This document shows positions 5,572 to 7,499 of a DNA stretch of 7,499 nt, in pieces (the first letter of the stretch is position 1; each line of letters starts with the position of its first letter). Origin of the DNA: Myxococcales bacterium (GTDB taxonomy: Bacteria > Myxococcota > Myxococcia > Myxococcales > Anaeromyxobacteraceae). The position numbers and the translations under genes are program-made. The DNA lies in contig JAJXSQ010000099.1 of assembly GCA_021784495.1 (NCBI GenBank), positions 1 to 7,499 of the forward strand, read 5' to 3'. The notes beneath the pieces are model-generated. The model ran no database searches. It saw only the letters and a program-made list of their open reading frames with translations, and had not been told where the DNA came from.

Positions 5572-6323
5572 CCGCGCCGCGCCGCCTCGCGGCCGCGCTC
5601 CTCCTCGCCGCTCCGGCCGCGACCCTCGCCGGACCGCCCTACACGACCGACGACCCCGAGCCGGTCGAGCCCCGCCACTGGGAGGTCTACCTCGCCTCCC
5701 AGGACTTCTGGAGCGCCGGCGCGGCCGGCGGGAGCGACGGCACCGCGCCGCAGCTCGAGGTGAACTACGGCGCCGCGCCCGATCTCCAGCTCCACGCCAT
5801 CGTCCCGCTCGCCTGGGCGCGCCCCGCGGGGGGAAGGCTCGCCGCCGGCGCCGGCGACGTGGAGGTCGGGGCGAAGCTCCGCCTGGTCCACCAGGACGGG
5901 TGGCGCCCCCAGCTCGGGATCTTCCCCATCGCCGAGCTGCCGCTCGGCGACGCCGCCCTCGGCCTCGGGGCCGGCCACCTCGAGGTGCTCCTCCCGCTCT
6001 GGCTGCAGGAGCGGCTGGGCGACTGGACCACCTACGGCGGCGGGGGGCGCTGGCTCGGCAACCCGGGGCCGGGCGGGCGCGGCTCCTGGTTCGTCGGCTG
6101 GCACGTCGAGCGCCAGGTCACGGCGCGGCTCTCGATCGGCGCCGAGATCTACCACGGCGTGACCGGCGAGGACGGCGCCCCCGGCGACACCCGCGCCAAC
6201 GTCGGGATCGTCCTCGACCTCGACGACCTCCAGCACCTGCTCCTCTCCGCGGGCCGGGCCATCGGCCGCCCGGCGGCGCAGGGCTACCTCGCCTACCAGC
6301 TCACCTTCGGGCCGCCGGGCTGA
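5568..6323 (+). CDS. Exported beta-barrel protein, putative outer-membrane transporter family, probable CTG start
   Basis: From CTG 5568 the product is 251 aa. It opens with a short signal peptide: basic TAPRR, hydrophobic LAAALLLAAPAATLA, and likely cleavage after Ala21. The mature N-terminus GPPYTTDDPEPVEPRHWEVYL (22-42) resembles the 'PL.TDDP.T.EPGHWEI' opening of the outer-membrane 'transporter' families related to Phenol_MetA_deg (PF13557), typically channel-like barrels. The remainder alternates hydrophobic and polar residues in strand-like blocks (LQLHAIVPLAWA, VEVGAKLRLVH, LGIFPIAELPLG, SWFVGWHVE, ARLSIGAEIYHG, ANVGIVLDL, GYLAYQLTFG), consistent with a barrel. No ATG, GTG or TTG occurs in frame within about 180 nt upstream, and the next GTG (5760) would delete the signal peptide. 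CTG 5568 forms a 4-nt CTGA overlap with the dehydrogenase stop, suggesting translational coupling. Substrate is unknown. The start is the uncertain part. Confidence 0.7.
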   Translation: MTAPRRLAAALLLAAPAATLAGPPYTTDDPEPVEPRHWEVYLASQDFWSAGAAGGSDGTAPQLEVNYGAAPDLQLHAIVPLAWARPAGGRLAAGAGDVEVGAKLRLVHQDGWRPQLGIFPIAELPLGDAALGLGAGHLEVLLPLWLQERLGDWTTYGGGGRWLGNPGPGGRGSWFVGWHVERQVTARLSIGAEIYHGVTGEDGAPGDTRANVGIVLDLDDLQHLLLSAGRAIGRPAAQGYLAYQLTFGPPG

Positions 6324-7216
6324 CCCGCGCCGGGCGAGCCGAGGCAGCGGGAGGTCGAGTCGAGGAAGGCCCGGACCGCCGCCGGCAGGTGGGGATCCGG
6401 CCGGCGCACGAGCGCGACGTGCCAGGGGATCTCCGGCTCGCCGACCGGGACCGAGGCGAGCCGCCGCCGGTCGAGCCGCCGGCAGATGGTCTCGGGCAGG
6501 AGCGCGACGCCGAGGCCGGCGGCCACGAGCTCGGCCATGAAGTCCCACTGCGAGCTCTCGCTCGCCACCTCCGGCGCGAGGCCGACGCCGCGGAAGGCCG
6601 CCAGGACGAGGTCGTGCAGGGCGAAGTCGCGGCGGTAGTGGACGAGCGGGCGGCCGGCCAGCTCCCGGAGGGCGAGCCGCCGGCGCCGGGCGAGCGGGTC
6701 GGCGGCCGGGAGCACCGCCAGGAGGAGCTCGCGCGCGACGGGCCGGACGTCGAAGGCGGCGGTGTCGGTCGGCAGGATCGTCACCCCGAGGTCGAGCTCG
6801 CGCGCCAGGACGAGCGCCTCGACCCGGCGCGCCCCCGTCTCGCGCAGCTCCAGCGCCACCCCCGGGTGGCGCCGCCGGAAGTCGGCGACCACCCGGGGGA
6901 AGAAGGCGCCGCTCACCATCGGCGGCAGGCCGATCCGGAGCCGCCCCCGTCGAGCGCCGGCGAGCTCCCCCAGCTCCTCCTCGACCGCCCGGACCCCGTC
7001 CAGGATCGCCTCGGCGCGGCGGAGCACGAGCGCGCCGGCGTCGGTGGTCGAGGCCCGCCGCCGGTCCCGGTGGAGGAGCGGGACCCCCAGCTCCTCCTCG
7101 AGCCCCTTCACCAGCTTGGAGACCGCGGACTGGGAGAGGTGGAGCGCCGCCGCGGCGCGGGTGAAGCCCCCCTGCCGCGCCACCTCGGCGAAGGCCCTGA
7201 GCGCCCGGATGTCCAC
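6293..7216 (-). CDS. LysR-type transcriptional regulator, CidR/YwbI-like
   Basis: The 307-aa product has the LysR layout. An N-terminal winged helix-turn-helix covers residues 1-60 (FAEVARQGGFTRAAAALHLSQSAVSKLVKGLEEELGVPLLHR), followed by a linker helix (60-90). The effector-binding domain starts at GRLRIGLPPMVSGAFFPRVVADFRRRHPGV (91-120). The segment ESSQWDFMAELVAAGLGVALLPETI (220-244) strongly resembles the CidR/YwbI subgroup, which controls cidAB/lrgAB-type holin-like operons. The start is GTG at 7214-7216, with GGAGG (plus-strand CCTCC at 7224-7228) 7 nt upstream. It is transcribed divergently from a cidA-like gene 98 bp away, the classical LysR target arrangement, and its promoter overlaps putative LysR boxes, suggesting autoregulation. 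Its 3' end overlaps the converging barrel gene by 31 bp. CidR in Staphylococcus responds to acetate/overflow metabolism; the effector here is unknown. Confidence 0.9.
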   Translation of the reverse strand: MDIRALRAFAEVARQGGFTRAAAALHLSQSAVSKLVKGLEEELGVPLLHRDRRRASTTDAGALVLRRAEAILDGVRAVEEELGELAGARRGRLRIGLPPMVSGAFFPRVVADFRRRHPGVALELRETGARRVEALVLARELDLGVTILPTDTAAFDVRPVARELLLAVLPAADPLARRRRLALRELAGRPLVHYRRDFALHDLVLAAFRGVGLAPEVASESSQWDFMAELVAAGLGVALLPETICRRLDRRRLASVPVGEPEIPWHVALVRRPDPHLPAAVRAFLDSTSRCLGSPGAGQPGGPKVSW

Positions 7217-7223
7217 GCCGTCC

Positions 7224-7228
7224 CCTCC
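7224..7228 (-). promoter_or_regulatory. Ribosome binding site of the LysR gene
   Basis: Read on the minus strand, GGAGG inside the run GGGGAGGGGA lies 7 nt before the GTG start codon at 7216. It supports the non-ATG start. Confidence 0.7.
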
Positions 7229-7242
7229 CCACTCGTTCGTCC

Positions 7243-7257
7243 ATTCTTTAATGGAAT
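7243..7257. promoter_or_regulatory. Candidate LysR box 1 (ATTC-N7-GAAT)
   Basis: ATTC (7243-7246) and GAAT (7254-7257) form an interrupted dyad containing the T-N11-A pattern typical of LysR-family operators. It lies between the LysR and cidA-like genes, in the AT-richest stretch of the window. An overlapping CCATT-N4-AATGG dyad (7241-7254) is also present. Confidence 0.5.
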
Positions 7258-7274
7258 CGTGGACATGATTTCAA
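7246..7274 (-). promoter_or_regulatory. Candidate promoter of the LysR gene
   Basis: On the minus strand there is TTGAAA (plus-strand 7269-7274; 5 of 6 matches to the -35 consensus), a 17-bp spacer, and TTAAAG (plus-strand 7246-7251; 3 of 6 matches to the -10 consensus). The transcript would start near 7239, leaving a leader of about 22 nt containing the ribosome binding site. The elements overlap both proposed LysR boxes, which fits negative autoregulation. Confidence 0.45.
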
Positions 7275-7278
7275 TTCA
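7266..7278. promoter_or_regulatory. Candidate LysR box 2 (TGA-N7-TCA)
   Basis: TGA (7266-7268) and TCA (7276-7278) form a T-N11-A dyad centred 22 bp from the centre of box 1, about two helical turns. That spacing puts the two boxes on the same DNA face, as expected for a tetrameric LysR regulator. Box 2 lies just upstream of the proposed cidA-like promoter. Confidence 0.4.
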
Positions 7279-7302
7279 CTTCCGTCACGTGTTCGCCGCC
7301 GC

Positions 7303-7315
7303 TAGATCCCGGCCA
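7303..7315 (+). promoter_or_regulatory. Candidate -10 element and leaderless start of the cidA-like gene
   Basis: TAGATC (7303-7308) resembles a -10 hexamer and is separated by 6 nt from the A of the ATG at 7315, so transcription could begin at the start codon itself. The matching -35 position (TTCCGT, 7280-7285, 17-bp spacer) is poor, as is common for activator-dependent promoters. No Shine-Dalgarno sequence precedes the ATG. Confidence 0.3.
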
Positions 7316-7499
7316 TGCCCGCGAACGCCCTCCCCGCCCTCCCCGCCCCGCCCGCCCCCGCCGGAGCCCCCCCGGGCCCCGGTCGCCGCGCGGCGATCCT
7401 CCTCCCCGGGCTCCGCGGCCTGGCGGGGATGTGCCTCCTGCTGGCCTTCTGGGGGGCCGGGGTCCTCGTCGCGCGCCTGCTCCACCTCCCGGCGCCGGG
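7315..7499 (+). CDS. CidA/LrgA-family holin-like membrane protein, N-terminal fragment
   Basis: This frame runs off the window end and shows 61 complete codons. After a Pro/Ala-rich cytoplasmic lead of about 25 residues (MPANALPALPAPPAPAG...) comes GLRGLAGMCLLLAFWGAGVLVARLLHLPAPG. This is the first transmembrane helix and the 'L.LP.PG' motif that opens CidA/LrgA proteins (PF03788), usually written as LLLLFLLGE.L...L.LPIPGSVIGM. CidA/LrgA proteins are small inner-membrane proteins linked to murein hydrolase activity, programmed lysis and, for LrgAB relatives, pyruvate transport. An in-frame TAG at 7303-7305 rules out a start further upstream. ATG 7315 is therefore the earliest possible start, although its N-terminal tail is longer than usual and it has no ribosome binding site. 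ATG 7429 is too far into the helix. The divergent CidR-like regulator supports the identification; a cidB/lrgB partner would be expected just beyond the window. Confidence 0.75.
   Translation, partial: MPANALPALPAPPAPAGAPPGPGRRAAILLPGLRGLAGMCLLLAFWGAGVLVARLLHLPAP

Noticed and set aside
5133..7244. Minus-strand open frame running through the LysR gene in another frame
   Set aside because: The composition is a shadow; the LysR frame (6293-7216) has the clear helix-turn-helix and effector domain.
7265..7267. ATG in the AT-rich divergent region as a start for the cidA-like protein
   Set aside because: It is in a different frame from the CidA-like sequence, and that frame is separated from 7315 by an in-frame stop.
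7285..7485. Minus-strand 66-codon open frame opposite the cidA-like start
   Set aside because: It is Gly/Arg/Glu-rich and has no motif, while the plus strand carries a recognisable CidA/LrgA transmembrane segment.

Overview
The window is visibly very GC-rich, with codon third positions almost all G or C and strong AGGAGG-type ribosome binding sites. Together with a mitochondrial-type VLCAD-like acyl-CoA dehydrogenase, this suggests a high-GC Myxococcota/deltaproteobacterial chromosome (Anaeromyxobacter-like). That placement is inferred from composition and protein style; no phylogenetic marker gene is present. There are no rRNA or tRNA genes, mobile elements, CRISPR arrays or phage genes.

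Layout: (1) bases 1-735 (+), the 3' part of a probable outer-membrane beta-barrel protein whose start lies outside the window. (2) 768-3086 (+), a long (772 aa), divergent malate synthase homologue. (3) 3087-3332, a noncoding leader of 246 bp with a perfect 28-bp palindrome, an abutting second inverted repeat, a looser stem after the malate synthase stop and a sigma-54-like -24/-12 element. (4) 3333-3695 (+), a small single-domain cupin. (5) 3820-5571 (+), a 583-aa VLCAD/ACAD9-type acyl-CoA dehydrogenase. (6) 5568-6323 (+), an exported beta-barrel 'transporter'-type protein that overlaps the dehydrogenase stop and seems to start at CTG. (7) 6293-7216 (-), a LysR-type regulator converging on and overlapping the barrel gene by 31 bp. 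(8) a comparatively AT-rich divergent promoter region at 7217-7314. (9) 7315 to the window end (+), the first 61 codons of a CidA/LrgA-family holin-like membrane protein.

Two themes emerge. The malate synthase homologue and acyl-CoA dehydrogenase would fit fatty-acid breakdown to acetyl-CoA plus glyoxylate assimilation, but the former seems to lack the conserved catalytic arginine, so its reaction is uncertain. The right end is a cidR-cidA type divergent pair: the LysR protein looks like the CidR/YwbI branch and faces a cidA-like gene across an intergenic region with two T-N11-A LysR boxes. The best candidates for something unusual are the altered malate synthase active site, the palindrome/sigma-54-like arrangement upstream of the cupin, the CTG start, and the possibly leaderless cidA-like gene. 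I saw no clear evidence of a wholly new multi-gene system.
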